DNA of 64,000 bases, from contig NZ_JAKEIO010000005.1 in NCBI RefSeq assembly GCF_021474405.1, positions 49,658 through 113,657 of the forward strand. The letters are read 5' to 3'. The DNA is from [Streptosporangium] indianense. GTDB lineage: Bacteria > Actinomycetota > Actinomycetes > Streptomycetales > Streptomycetaceae. Shown here in pieces: positions 25,485-34,719 of this stretch (position 1 is its first letter; each line of letters begins with the position of its first letter). Below the pieces are notes generated by a model. It ran no database searches, was not told the DNA's origin, and saw only the letters and a list, made by a program, of their open reading frames with translations. The translations under genes and the position numbers were made by a program.

Positions 25485-26993
25485 GTGGACCTGGCTTTGG
25501 CGCCGGAGACCCTGGCGCGATGGCAGTTCGGAATCACCACCGTCTACCACTTTCTGTTCGTCCCCCTGACGATCTCGCTGGCCGCGCTCACGGCCGGTCT
25601 GCAGACGGCGTGGGTGCGGACGGAGAAGGAGAAGTACCTCCGGGCGACGAAGTTCTGGGGCAAGCTCTTCCTGATCAACATCGCGATGGGCGTGGTCACC
25701 GGCATCGTGCAGGAGTTCCAGTTCGGCATGAACTGGTCCGACTACTCGCGCTTCGTCGGTGACGTCTTCGGTGCGCCGCTGGCCTTCGAGGCCCTGATCG
25801 CCTTCTTCTTCGAGTCCACCTTCATCGGCCTGTGGATCTTCGGCTGGGACAAGCTGCCGAAGAAGATCCACCTGGCCTGTATATGGATGGTCTCCATCGG
25901 CACGATCCTGTCGGCTTACTTCATCCTCGCGGCCAACTCCTGGATGCAGCACCCCGTCGGCTACCGGATCAACGAGGCGAAGGGCCGGGCCGAGCTCACC
26001 GACTTCTGGCTCGTGCTGACCCAGAACACCGCGCTCGCCCAGGTCTTCCACACGCTCACCGCGGCGTTCCTCACCGGTGGCGCCTTCATGGTCGGCATCG
26101 CCGCCTTCCACCTGGTCCGCAAGAAGCACGTCTCCGTGATGAAGACCTCGCTCCGGCTGGGCCTGGTCACCGTCGTCATCGGCGGCCTCCTCACCGCGGT
26201 CAGCGGTGACGTGCTCGGCAAGATCATGTACCAGCAGCAGCCGATGAAGATGGCCGCGGCCGAGGCGCTGTGGGACGGCGAGAAGCCGGCTCCCTTCTCG
26301 GTCTTCGCCGTCGGTGACGTCGACAAGGGCCACAACAAGGTCGCCATCGAGATCCCCGGACTGCTGTCCTTCCTCGCGAAAGACGACTTCAGCTCGTACG
26401 TCCCCGGCATCAACGACGTCAACAAGGCCGAGCAGGAGAAGTACGGACCGGGCGACTACCGGCCCAACATCCCCGTCGCCTACTGGGGCTTCCGGTGGAT
26501 GATCGGCTTCGGTATGACGTCGTTCGCCATCGGCCTGGCCGGGCTGTGGCTGACCCGCAAGAAGTTCATGCTGCCGCAGCACCTGAGGGTGGGCGACGAC
26601 GAGGTGCCTCATCTCGTCCTGCTGCCGAAGAAGGCACTCGGCCCGACCCTCACCAAGTGGTACTGGCGCATCGCGATCCTGACCCTGGGCTTCCCGTTGA
26701 TCGCCAGCTCCTGGGGCTGGATCTTCACCGAGATGGGCCGCCAGCCGTGGGTCGTCTACGGCCTGTTCCAGACGCGGGACGCGGTCTCCCCCGGTGTCTC
26801 GCAGGCCGAGGTCATCACGTCGATGGTCGTCTTCACCACGCTGTACGCGATCCTCGCCGTCGTCGAGGTGAAGCTGCTGGTCAAGTACGTCAAGGCGGGC
26901 CCGCCGGAACTCACCGAGGCCGACCTCAACCCGCCCACGAAGATCGGCGGCGACTCCCGTGACGCCGACAAGCCGATGGCCTTCTCGTACTAG
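25485..26993 (+). CDS. cydA: Cytochrome bd ubiquinol/menaquinol oxidase subunit I
   Basis: CydA (502 residues) carries the quinol site and haems b558, b595 and d. FGITTVYHFLFVPLT supplies an N-terminal haem-ligand His, NSWMQHPVGYR and GRQPWVVYG are signature motifs, and about nine membrane helices are visible. The Q-loop (about residues 250-330) is short compared with E. coli. The complex reduces O2 to water at high affinity without pumping protons. GTG at 25485 follows AAGGAG. First gene of cydA-cydB-cydCD, under the Rex operator; cydB starts 20 nt downstream. Confidence 0.97.
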   Translation: MDLALAPETLARWQFGITTVYHFLFVPLTISLAALTAGLQTAWVRTEKEKYLRATKFWGKLFLINIAMGVVTGIVQEFQFGMNWSDYSRFVGDVFGAPLAFEALIAFFFESTFIGLWIFGWDKLPKKIHLACIWMVSIGTILSAYFILAANSWMQHPVGYRINEAKGRAELTDFWLVLTQNTALAQVFHTLTAAFLTGGAFMVGIAAFHLVRKKHVSVMKTSLRLGLVTVVIGGLLTAVSGDVLGKIMYQQQPMKMAAAEALWDGEKPAPFSVFAVGDVDKGHNKVAIEIPGLLSFLAKDDFSSYVPGINDVNKAEQEKYGPGDYRPNIPVAYWGFRWMIGFGMTSFAIGLAGLWLTRKKFMLPQHLRVGDDEVPHLVLLPKKALGPTLTKWYWRIAILTLGFPLIASSWGWIFTEMGRQPWVVYGLFQTRDAVSPGVSQAEVITSMVVFTTLYAILAVVEVKLLVKYVKAGPPELTEADLNPPTKIGGDSRDADKPMAFSY

Positions 26994-27013
26994 GCCGAGG
27001 GAGCTGCACAGTC

Positions 27014-28018
27014 ATGGAACTGCACGACGTCTGGTTCGTCTTGATCGCCGTCCTGTGGACCGGCTACTTCTTCCTGGAGGGCTTCGACTTCGGGGTCGGC
27101 GTGCTCACGAAGCTGCTCGCCCGGAACCGGCCCGAGAAGCGGGTGCTGATCAACACCATCGGCCCCGTCTGGGACGGCAACGAGGTGTGGCTGCTCTCCG
27201 CGGGCGGCGCCACCTTCGCCGCCTTCCCCGAGTGGTACGCCACGCTCTTCTCCGGCTTCTACCTGCCCCTGCTGCTCATCCTGGTCTGCCTGATCGTCCG
27301 GGGGGTGGCCTTCGAGTACCGCGTGAAGCGGCCCGAGGAGAACTGGCAGCGCAATTGGGAGACGGCGATCTTCTGGGCCTCGCTGCTGCCCGCGTTCCTG
27401 TGGGGTGTCGCCTTCGGCAACATCGTGCGGGGCGTGCAGATCGACCAGGACTTCAACTACGCCGGCGGCGTTCTGGACCTGCTCAATCCGTATGCACTGC
27501 TGGGCGGCCTGGTCACACTGTCCCTGTTCACCTTCCACGGCACGGTGTTCGTCGGGCTCAAGACGGTCGGGGAGATCCGGGAGCGGGCGCGGAAGCTGGC
27601 GCTGCGCGTCGGAGCCGTGACCGCTTTGCTGGCGCTCGCCTTCCTGCTGTGGACGCAGGCCGATCGCGGTGACGGCTCGTCGCTGGTGGCGATGGTCGCT
27701 GCCGTGGCCTCGCTCCTCATCGCCCTGGTCGCGGCACGGGCCGGACGCGAGGGCTGGGCGTTCGCGTGGTCGGGACTCACCATCGTGGCCACGGTGGCGA
27801 TGCTGTTCCTGACGCTCTTCCCGACCGTCATGCCGTCGACGCTGAACCCGGACTGGAGCCTGACGGTCACCAACGCCTCCTCCAGCCCCTACACGCTGAA
27901 GATCATGACCTGGTGTGCCGGGATCGCCACTCCGGTCGTCCTGCTCTACCAGGGCTGGACCTACTGGGTGTTCCGCAAGCGGATCGGCACGCAGCACATC
28001 GCCGAGACCGTGCACTGA
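27014..28018 (+). CDS. cydB: Cytochrome bd oxidase subunit II
   Basis: CydB (334 residues) begins MELHDVWFVLIAVLWTGYFFLEGFD, with the diagnostic FFLEGFDFGVG, then GPVWDGNEVWLLSAGGATFAAFPEWYA and the ending FRKRIGTQHI. About eight membrane helices. It partners CydA in the membrane and stabilises the haem site. GGAGCTGC precedes the ATG. cydCD begins 3 nt after its stop, so the operon is tight. Confidence 0.97.
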   Translation: MELHDVWFVLIAVLWTGYFFLEGFDFGVGVLTKLLARNRPEKRVLINTIGPVWDGNEVWLLSAGGATFAAFPEWYATLFSGFYLPLLLILVCLIVRGVAFEYRVKRPEENWQRNWETAIFWASLLPAFLWGVAFGNIVRGVQIDQDFNYAGGVLDLLNPYALLGGLVTLSLFTFHGTVFVGLKTVGEIRERARKLALRVGAVTALLALAFLLWTQADRGDGSSLVAMVAAVASLLIALVAARAGREGWAFAWSGLTIVATVAMLFLTLFPTVMPSTLNPDWSLTVTNASSSPYTLKIMTWCAGIATPVVLLYQGWTYWVFRKRIGTQHIAETVH

Positions 28019-28021
28019 GGT

Positions 28022-31000
28022 GTGTTTCACGTGAAACCGATCGATCCCCGTCTGCTGCGCTACGCCCGTTCCACCCGACTGTTCCTGGTGGCGGTCGTGG
28101 CCCTCGGGGCCGTGGGGGCGGGGCTGGTCATCGCTCAGGCGATGCTCATCGCCGAGGTGGTCGTCGGCGCGTTCCAGCACCGCATGGCGGTGTCCGAACT
28201 CGGCACTCCCCTGTTGCTGTTGGCCGCTGTCGCGGTCGGGCGGGCGCTGGTCGGCTGGCTCACCGAGCTCGCCGCGCACCGGGCGAGCGCGGCGGTGAAG
28301 TCCGAGCTGCGGGGACGACTGCTGGAGCGTGCCGTCGAGCTGGGGCCCGGCCGGCTGGGCGGGCAGCGGACCGGTTCGCTGGTCGCCCTGGCCACCCGAG
28401 GCGTCGACGCCCTGGACGACTACTTCTCGCGGTACCTGCCACAGTTGGGTCTCGCGGTGGTCGTGCCGGTGGCGGTGCTGGCGCGGATCGTCACCGAGGA
28501 CTGGGTCTCCGCGGCCGTCATCGTGGGCACCCTGCCCCTCATCCCGGTCTTCATGGTGCTGATCGGCTGGGCCACCCAGTCCCGGATGGACCGTCAGTGG
28601 CAGCTGCTGTCGCGGCTGTCCGGGCACTTCCTGGACGTCGTCGCGGGGCTGCCGACGCTGAAGGTCTTCGGCCGGGCCAAGGCGCAGGCCGAGTCGATCC
28701 GGCGCATCACCGGCGAGTACCGGCGGGCGACCATGCGGACGCTGCGGATCGCCTTCATCTCCTCCTTCGCTCTGGAACTGCTCGCGACGATCTCGGTGGC
28801 GCTGGTCGCCGTGACGATCGGCATGCGGCTGGTGCACGGGGAGATGGACCTGTACGTCGGCCTGGTCATCCTGATCCTCGCGCCCGAGGCCTATCTGCCG
28901 TTGCGGCAGGTGGGGGCCCAGTACCACGCGGCGGCCGAGGGGCTCGCCGCCGCCGAGGAGATCTTCGAGGTCCTGGAGACGCCCGTCCCGGCGTCCGGTT
29001 CCGTGGCCGTGCCGGAGGGTGCGCTGTCCTTCGAGGGCGTGACCGTCCGGTACCCGGGGCGCTCGGCGGATGCCGTCTCGGACGTGACCTTCCGCGTCGA
29101 GCCCGGGGAGACGGTCGCACTGGTGGGACCGAGTGGCGCCGGCAAGTCGACGCTGCTGAGCGTTCTGCTGGGGTTCGCCCGACCCGCCGAGGGGCGGGTG
29201 TGGGTCGGGGGTGTCGATCTCGCCGACGCCGACCTGAAGCAGTGGCACTCCCGGATCGTGTGGGTGCCGCAGCGGCCCCACCTCTTCGCCGGGACGATCG
29301 CCGAGAACGTACGGCTGGCACGGCCCGGTGCCGATGACGCTTCCGTCCGGCGGGCGCTTGGGGACGCCGGGGCGCTGGAGTTCGTCGACGCGCTGCCCGC
29401 GGGTGTCGAGACCGTGCTCGGTGAGGACGGCGCCGGGCTGTCCGCCGGGCAGCGGCAACGGCTCGCGCTGGCCCGCGCTTTCCTCGCGGACCGGCCCGTG
29501 CTGCTGCTCGACGAGCCGACGGCGGCGCTGGACGGGGCCACCGAGGCCGAGGTCGTCGCAGCGGTGCGCCGTCTCGCGGCCGGCCGGACGGTCCTGCTGG
29601 TGGTGCACCGGCCGGCGCTGCTGGAGGTCGCCGACCGGGTCGTGCGGCTGGCGGAGCCCGAAGCCGCCCCTGTGGTGCCCGCGACGTCCGCAGCGGCGCC
29701 CGGCACCGAGACCCGCTCTGTCGAGACCGAGGCGACCGCCCCGGCCGAGTCCGACGAACCGTCCGCTTCCGCCGGAGTCCTCGGCCGCGTCCGCGCGCTG
29801 TCCGGTGCCCGGCGCGGGCGGCTGGGACTCGCCCTGCTGCTGGGGAGTCTCGCGCTGGGGAGTGCCGTGGGGCTGATGGCCACCTCGGGGTGGCTGATCT
29901 CGCGTGCCTCGCAGCAGCCGCCCGTGCTGTATCTGATGATGGCCGTCACCGCGACGCGGGCGTTCGGGATCGGGCGGGCCGTGTTCCGGTACGCCGAGCG
30001 GCTGGTGTCGCACGACGCCGTGTTGCGGATGCTGGCCGACACCCGGGTCGCGGTGTTCCGCCGGCTGGAGCGGCTGGCACCGGCCGGACTTCTCCGGGTC
30101 CGCCGGGGTGATCTGCTGTCCCGGCTGGTCGCGGACGTGGACGCGCTGCAGGACTACTGGCTGCGGTGGCTGTTGCCGGTCGGGGCAGCCCTGGTCGTGT
30201 CGGCCGCGTCGGTCGGCTTCACGGCGTGGCTGCTGCCCGAGGCCGGGGCGGTGCTCGCGGCCGGGCTCCTGGCGGCGGGGGTCGGTGTGCCGCTGATCAC
30301 GGGAGTGGTGGCCCGGCGGGCCGAGCACACCCTGGCGCCCGCCCGCGGGGTGCTCGCGACGAGGGTGACCGATCTGCTGACCGGCACCGCGGAACTGGCC
30401 GTCGCCGGTGCCCTGCCCGCGCGGACCGCCCAGACCCGCGAGGCCGACGGAACGCTGACCCGGATCGCCTCGCGCGCGGCCACCGCCACCGCCCTGGGCG
30501 ACGGTCTCACCGCGCTGGTCTCCGGGCTGACCGTCACGGCCGCTGCCCTGGCCGGCGCCCAGGCGGTCGCCGCGGGGCGGCTCGACGGCGTGGCCATGGC
30601 CGTCGTCGTCCTCACCCCGCTCGCCGCCTTCGAGGCCGTGCTCGGGCTGCCGCTCGCCGTGCAGTACCGGCAGCGCGTGCGCCGCAGCGCGGAACGGGTG
30701 TACGAGGTGCTGGACGCGCCGGAGCCGGTGCGGGAGCCGGAGCGGCCCCGGCAGGCGCCCGCGTCGCCGTTCCCGGTCGTCGTCAAGGGACTGACCGCCC
30801 GGCACGCCGGGCAGGACCGGGAGGCGCTCGGCAGGCTCGATCTGACCCTGGAGGAGGGGCGCCGGATCGCCGTGGTCGGGCCCTCCGGCTCCGGCAAGAC
30901 CACCCTGGCGCAGGCGCTGCTGCGGTTCCTCGACGCGGAGGCCGGGTCGTACACGCTCGGGGGTGTGGACGCGTACGCGCTCTACGGTGACGACGTACGG

Positions 31001-31519
31001 AGGTTCGTCGGGCTGTGTGCACAGGATGCGCACCTCTTCGACAGCTCGCTGCGCGAGAACCTGCTGCTCGCCCGCAAGGAGGCCACCGAGAACGAGCTGC
31101 GTGCCGTGCTGGGCCGTGCCAGGTTGCTGGACTGGGCGGACAGCCTGCCCGAGGGTCTGGACACGCTCGTCGGCGAGCACGGGGCGCGGCTGTCGGGAGG
31201 CCAGCGCCAGCGGCTGGCACTGGCCCGGGCCCTGCTCGCCGACTTCCCCGTCCTGGTGCTGGACGAGCCCGCCGAGCACCTCGACCTGGTGACGGCCGAC
31301 GCGCTCACCGCCGATCTGCTGGCCGTCACCGAGGGACGCACGACGCTGCTCATCACGCACCGGCTGGCCGGCCTCGAAGCGGTCGACGAGGTGCTCGTGC
31401 TCGACCGGGGCCGGGTCGTGCAGCGTGGTCCGTACGCGGACCTGCTGGCGGTGGACGGGCCGCTGCGGAGGATGGCGGACCGCGAGGCGGCGGCACAGTC
31501 GCTGGTGGGAGCGCGGTAG
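28022..31519 (+). CDS. cydCD: Fused ABC exporter CydDC required for cytochrome bd assembly
   Basis: This 1165-residue protein is two full ABC half-transporters in tandem. The first (about 1-550) has six membrane helices, Walker A VGPSGAGKST, signature LSAGQRQRLALARA and Walker B VLLLDEP. The second (about 590-1160) has its own helices, Walker A VGPSGSGKTT, signature LSGGQRQRLALARA and Walker B LVLDEP. A Pro/Ala/Glu-rich linker (about 545-585) joins them. In E. coli separate CydC and CydD form a thiol/haem-linked exporter needed for bd oxidase; the fusion is common in Streptomyces. The GTG start at 28022 overlaps a parS site, giving MFHVKP. Both ATPase sites look intact. Confidence 0.95.
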   Translation: MFHVKPIDPRLLRYARSTRLFLVAVVALGAVGAGLVIAQAMLIAEVVVGAFQHRMAVSELGTPLLLLAAVAVGRALVGWLTELAAHRASAAVKSELRGRLLERAVELGPGRLGGQRTGSLVALATRGVDALDDYFSRYLPQLGLAVVVPVAVLARIVTEDWVSAAVIVGTLPLIPVFMVLIGWATQSRMDRQWQLLSRLSGHFLDVVAGLPTLKVFGRAKAQAESIRRITGEYRRATMRTLRIAFISSFALELLATISVALVAVTIGMRLVHGEMDLYVGLVILILAPEAYLPLRQVGAQYHAAAEGLAAAEEIFEVLETPVPASGSVAVPEGALSFEGVTVRYPGRSADAVSDVTFRVEPGETVALVGPSGAGKSTLLSVLLGFARPAEGRVWVGGVDLADADLKQWHSRIVWVPQRPHLFAGTIAENVRLARPGADDASVRRALGDAGALEFVDALPAGVETVLGEDGAGLSAGQRQRLALARAFLADRPVLLLDEPTAALDGATEAEVVAAVRRLAAGRTVLLVVHRPALLEVADRVVRLAEPEAAPVVPATSAAAPGTETRSVETEATAPAESDEPSASAGVLGRVRALSGARRGRLGLALLLGSLALGSAVGLMATSGWLISRASQQPPVLYLMMAVTATRAFGIGRAVFRYAERLVSHDAVLRMLADTRVAVFRRLERLAPAGLLRVRRGDLLSRLVADVDALQDYWLRWLLPVGAALVVSAASVGFTAWLLPEAGAVLAAGLLAAGVGVPLITGVVARRAEHTLAPARGVLATRVTDLLTGTAELAVAGALPARTAQTREADGTLTRIASRAATATALGDGLTALVSGLTVTAAALAGAQAVAAGRLDGVAMAVVVLTPLAAFEAVLGLPLAVQYRQRVRRSAERVYEVLDAPEPVREPERPRQAPASPFPVVVKGLTARHAGQDREALGRLDLTLEEGRRIAVVGPSGSGKTTLAQALLRFLDAEAGSYTLGGVDAYALYGDDVRRFVGLCAQDAHLFDSSLRENLLLARKEATENELRAVLGRARLLDWADSLPEGLDTLVGEHGARLSGGQRQRLALARALLADFPVLVLDEPAEHLDLVTADALTADLLAVTEGRTTLLITHRLAGLEAVDEVLVLDRGRVVQRGPYADLLAVDGPLRRMADREAAAQSLVGAR
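28023..28038. promoter_or_regulatory. parS: parS site overlapping the cydCD start (14-mer core perfect)
   Basis: TGTTTCACGTGAAACC begins at the second base of the cydCD GTG start codon, so codons 1-6 are parS DNA. Bound ParB would sit across the cydB-cydCD junction. Confidence 0.85.
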
Positions 31520-31527
31520 CAGCCGAC

Positions 31528-31635
31528 CCACGGGCACCGGGACCTTCGGCGCAGCCGGCCACTACGGGCACCGAGTCCCTCGGTGCAGCCGGTGCAGCCG
31601 GTCACCACGGGCACTGGGCCGTTCGGCGCAGCCGG
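31528..31635. repeat. Three degenerate copies of a 30-45-bp repeat after cydCD
   Basis: The pattern CACGGGCACCGGG..TTCGG followed by CGCAGCCGG recurs three times with changes between the cydCD stop and the M23 peptidase gene (first copy 31528-31557, last ending at 31635). A GTGCAGCCG duplication is inserted in the middle unit. No gene or clear terminator is seen in this 175-nt gap. Confidence 0.6.
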
Positions 31636-31694
31636 TCCCCCGGCCGTACGACGTGAACAGGACCGGGCCCGCGTGCTGGGTGACGATCGCTGAC

Positions 31695-32750
31695 ATGCGC
31701 TCATATCGCCGCCTTCGGCTGATCGTTCCGGTCCTGCTGTGTGCACTGGCCGTGCTCGCGGCCCGGCCGACGACAGCGCACAAGGAACCCGGCACCGGCC
31801 CGGAGACCGGCCTCAGCGCCGAGGTGGTGCGGCTGTACGAGGAGGCCGCGGTGGCGACCCAGCAGTACGAGGCCGGGCGCAAGGAGGCCGACGCGCAGCG
31901 GGCCGAGGCCCAGCGGGCGGAGGCGCTCCTGGACGTGCAGCGGCGACACATCGCCTCCCTGCACGAGGACCTGGGCCGCATCGCCCGCGCCCAGTACCGC
32001 AGCAGCGGTGGCCTGCCGGTGGCCGCCCACATCATCCTCGCCGACAGTCCCGAGAGCCTGATGCGCGGTCAGCACGCTTTCTCCCAGGCGGACCTCGCCG
32101 TGAACAACGCAATCTCCAAGAACCGGCGTGCCGAGGCGCGACTGGCGGCGGACGAGGCCAGGGCCGCCGACCGGTGGCAGGCGCTGGAGAGACGCAACAC
32201 GCAACTGGCCGCTCTGAAGGCCGACATCGAGCAGAAGCTGGAGACGGCCCGTTCGGAGCTTCAAGGGCAGGCGGACGCCGCGGTCGCCGCAGGGGCGTGC
32301 CGCGGAGCCGTCCGGCTCGACCAGCCGGTGACGGGGTTCACCGACGGCGACTGGGTCGCCCCGGTGGAGACGTACGAGCTGTCGGCGTCCTACGGCAGCG
32401 GTGGTGCGCGCTGGTCGAACCGGCACACCGGGCAGGACTTCGCGGTGCCGATCGGGACGCCGGTACGGGCCGTGGGCGCGGGCCGGGTGGTGAAGGTGTC
32501 CTGCGGTGGCCCGTTCGGGATGGAGGTCGTGCTCAAGCACGCGGGCGGCTACTACACGCAGTACGCCCATCTCGCCTCGCTCGCGGTCGACCAGGGGGAG
32601 CACGTCAGTCCCGGACAGTGGATCGGCCAGTCCGGCACCACGGGCAACTCCACCGGGCCCCACCTGCACTTCGAGGCCCGGATCACAGCGGAGTCGGGCT
32701 CGTCGGTGGACCCGGTCTCGTGGCTGACCGCGCGCGGGGTGTCCCTCTGA
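31695..32750 (+). CDS. Secreted M23-family peptidoglycan endopeptidase with coiled coil
   Basis: This 351-residue protein begins with a signal peptide (RRLRLIVPVLLCALAVLAA, cleavage near residue 28). A long coiled coil (about 35-195; repeated EAQRAE, RRAEARLAADEARAA) is followed by a LytM/M23 domain (about 225-345). HTGQDFAVP and HLHFEA supply the zinc ligands, with YAHL between. Coiled-coil M23 proteins resemble EnvC/NlpD-type factors and either cut cross-bridges or activate other hydrolases; the intact zinc site favours catalysis. ATG at 31695 is where the signal peptide starts. Convergent with the HAD gene 18 nt away. Confidence 0.9.
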   Translation: MRSYRRLRLIVPVLLCALAVLAARPTTAHKEPGTGPETGLSAEVVRLYEEAAVATQQYEAGRKEADAQRAEAQRAEALLDVQRRHIASLHEDLGRIARAQYRSSGGLPVAAHIILADSPESLMRGQHAFSQADLAVNNAISKNRRAEARLAADEARAADRWQALERRNTQLAALKADIEQKLETARSELQGQADAAVAAGACRGAVRLDQPVTGFTDGDWVAPVETYELSASYGSGGARWSNRHTGQDFAVPIGTPVRAVGAGRVVKVSCGGPFGMEVVLKHAGGYYTQYAHLASLAVDQGEHVSPGQWIGQSGTTGNSTGPHLHFEARITAESGSSVDPVSWLTARGVSL

Positions 32751-32768
32751 CAGACCCGGCTCCGGCTG

Positions 32769-33638
32769 CTACGGCCGTTCCGCCAGCAGCTGCTCGATCA
32801 CGACCGCCACCCCGTCCTCGTTGTTCGCCACCGTCCGGCCCGAGGCGGCGGCGACCACGTCCGGGTGGGCGTTGCCCATCGCGAACGACCGGCCCGCCCA
32901 GGTCAGCATCTCCACGTCGTTCGGCATGTCACCGAAGGCGACGACCTGCTCGTGCGAGATGCCGCGCTCGGCGCAGCACAGGGCGAGAGTGCTTGCCTTG
33001 GACACTCCGGGACCGCTGATCTCGAGCAGAGCGCTGGGGCTGGAGCGGGTCACGCCGGCACGGTCGCCGATGGCGAGGCGGGCCAGGGTCAGGAACGCGT
33101 CGGGGTCGAGCTCGGGGTGGTAGGCGAGGATCTTCAGCACCGGCTCCGCGGCGGCCCGATGGTCCGGGCCCAGCACTTCCTCGGCCGGGGCGAGGCTGTC
33201 CGGTGTCTCCATGTGCAGCTTCGGGTACGCCGGCTCCTGGTAGAAGCCGTAGGTCTGCTCCACCGCGTACACCGTGCCCGGTGCCGCGTCGCGCAGCAGC
33301 CGTACGGCGTCCAGGGCGTTCTCCCGGGCCAGCTCCCGCACCTTCACGAACCGGTGGGCACCGGGGCCGCCGTGCAGGTCGACCACGGCGGCGCCGTTTC
33401 CGCAGATCGCCAGGCCGTGGCCGTGCACATGGTCGCTGACGACATCCATCCAGCGCGCCGGACGGCCGGTCACGAAGAAGACCTCGATGCCCGCCTCCTC
33501 GGCGGCGGCCAGTGCGGCGACCGTACGCGGGGACACCGACTTGTCGTCGCGCAGCAGAGTGCCGTCGAGGTCGGTGGCGATCAGCCGCGGTGGGAGGGTC
33601 TCGGCCGCGGTCTCGGGCTGTCGGGTCGCTGAGGTCAC
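32769..33638 (-). CDS. HAD-superfamily phosphatase, Cof type
   Basis: This 289-residue HAD IIB hydrolase has motif [15 protein letters not shown], motif II VFFVTGRPARW, a conserved Lys in GVSKASTLALCCA, and motif IV FGDMPNDVEML. The cap domain (about 85-200) is of Cof type. These enzymes dephosphorylate sugar phosphates, pyridoxal phosphate or nucleotides; the substrate is unknown. GTG at 33638 is chosen because the preceding 16 codons lack family similarity. A close paralogue lies at 41417. Confidence 0.88.
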   Translation of the reverse strand: MTSATRQPETAAETLPPRLIATDLDGTLLRDDKSVSPRTVAALAAAEEAGIEVFFVTGRPARWMDVVSDHVHGHGLAICGNGAAVVDLHGGPGAHRFVKVRELARENALDAVRLLRDAAPGTVYAVEQTYGFYQEPAYPKLHMETPDSLAPAEEVLGPDHRAAAEPVLKILAYHPELDPDAFLTLARLAIGDRAGVTRSSPSALLEISGPGVSKASTLALCCAERGISHEQVVAFGDMPNDVEMLTWAGRSFAMGNAHPDVVAAASGRTVANNEDGVAVVIEQLLAERP

Positions 33639-33737
33639 CCGGCCATTGTCCCGCACATGTCTGCACGGGCGTGCGGGGCTCCGCACAGGTGAGTGGATAC
33701 CGCCCTGAACAGGGGCCCCCGGCCTGTCCGTCGACGC

Positions 33738-34640
33738 TCAGCGCAGTTGCGCCGGTGCCTCCATCGCGATCTGCTCGAAGACCTTCTCGTCCGCGGCGAA
33801 CGGCGAGTCGGGGATCGGCCAGTGGATGACGATCTCGGTGAAGCCCAGCTCCACATGTCGTCCGGCGAAGTCGACGAACGCGTTCAGGGACTGGAGCGGT
33901 CCGACACGGTCCGGCGTGAATCCGGTGAGCAGCACCCGGTCGAGATCGCTCGTGTCGCGGCCCACCTCGGCGCAGATGTCGTCGAGCCGCTCCGCTTGCC
34001 CGCGAATGGCCTGAATCGACTGTTCAGGGGTGCCGTTCTCGTACAGCTTCGGGTCGCCCGTGGTGACCCATGCCTGCCCGAACCGGGCGGCGAGCCGCAT
34101 CCCGCGTGGCCCGGTCGCGGCCACCGCGAACGGCAGCCTGGGGCGCTGCACACAGCCGGGGATGTTCCGCGCCTCGTGGGCGGAGTAGAAGTCGCCCTCG
34201 TACGACACGGCGTCCTCGCACAGCAGCCGGTCGAGGAGCGGGACGAACTCGGCGAAGCGGTCGGCCCGCTCGCGCGGGGTCCAGGGCTCCTGGCCGAGCG
34301 CGGTGGCGTCGAAGCCGGAGCCGCCCGCGCCTATGCCCAGCGTGACCCGCCCGCCGGAGATGTCGTCGAGGGAGATCAGTTCCTTGGCGAGGGTCACGGG
34401 GTGCCGGAAGTTCGGCGAGGTGACCAGGGTGCCCAGCCGAAGCCGGTCGGTCACGCTCGCGGCGGCCGTGAGGGTCGGCACGGCGCCGAACCACGGGCCG
34501 TCCCGGAAGGTGCGCCAGGACAGGTGGTCGTAGGTGTACGCGGTGTGGAAGCCGAGCTGCTCGGCGCGCGTCCAGGCCGCGCGGCCGCCTTCGTGCCAGC
34601 GGCGGTACGGGAGGATCACAGTGCTCAGACGCAGACTCAT
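33738..34640 (-). CDS. LLM-class (F420-dependent type) oxidoreductase
   Basis: This 300-residue luciferase-like TIM barrel has AEQLGFHTAYTYDHLSWRTF, RLRLGTLVTSPNFRHPVTLAKELISLDDISGGRVTLGIGAG (residues about 68-108) and PFAVAATGPRGMRLAARFGQAWVT. The pattern is the bacterial LLM family; actinobacterial members usually use deazaflavin F420 rather than FMN. Substrate unknown. ATG start at 34640 with no neighbour close upstream; a parS lies 35 bp beyond. Leftward. Confidence 0.85.
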   Translation of the reverse strand: MSLRLSTVILPYRRWHEGGRAAWTRAEQLGFHTAYTYDHLSWRTFRDGPWFGAVPTLTAAASVTDRLRLGTLVTSPNFRHPVTLAKELISLDDISGGRVTLGIGAGGSGFDATALGQEPWTPRERADRFAEFVPLLDRLLCEDAVSYEGDFYSAHEARNIPGCVQRPRLPFAVAATGPRGMRLAARFGQAWVTTGDPKLYENGTPEQSIQAIRGQAERLDDICAEVGRDTSDLDRVLLTGFTPDRVGPLQSLNAFVDFAGRHVELGFTEIVIHWPIPDSPFAADEKVFEQIAMEAPAQLR

Positions 34641-34674
34641 GACACGAGCCTAAGGGAGCACCGACGGTCCCCCC

Positions 34675-34690
34675 TGTTTCACGTGAAACA
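34675..34690. promoter_or_regulatory. parS: parS site, perfect
   Basis: TGTTTCACGTGAAACA at all 16 positions, within the 18-bp palindrome CTGTTTCACGTGAAACAG, in the 79-nt gap between kptA and the oxidoreductase gene. Confidence 0.9.
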
Positions 34691-34719
34691 GTCACCGTGC
34701 GCGTCCGGGTGGACACAAT

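Noticed and set aside
26990..31537. A 1515-codon minus-strand open frame opposite cydB and cydCD
   Set aside because: Its codons mirror the highly GC-biased third positions of the cyd genes. The product is Arg/Gly/Gln-rich with no domain, and the sense-strand proteins are unmistakable.
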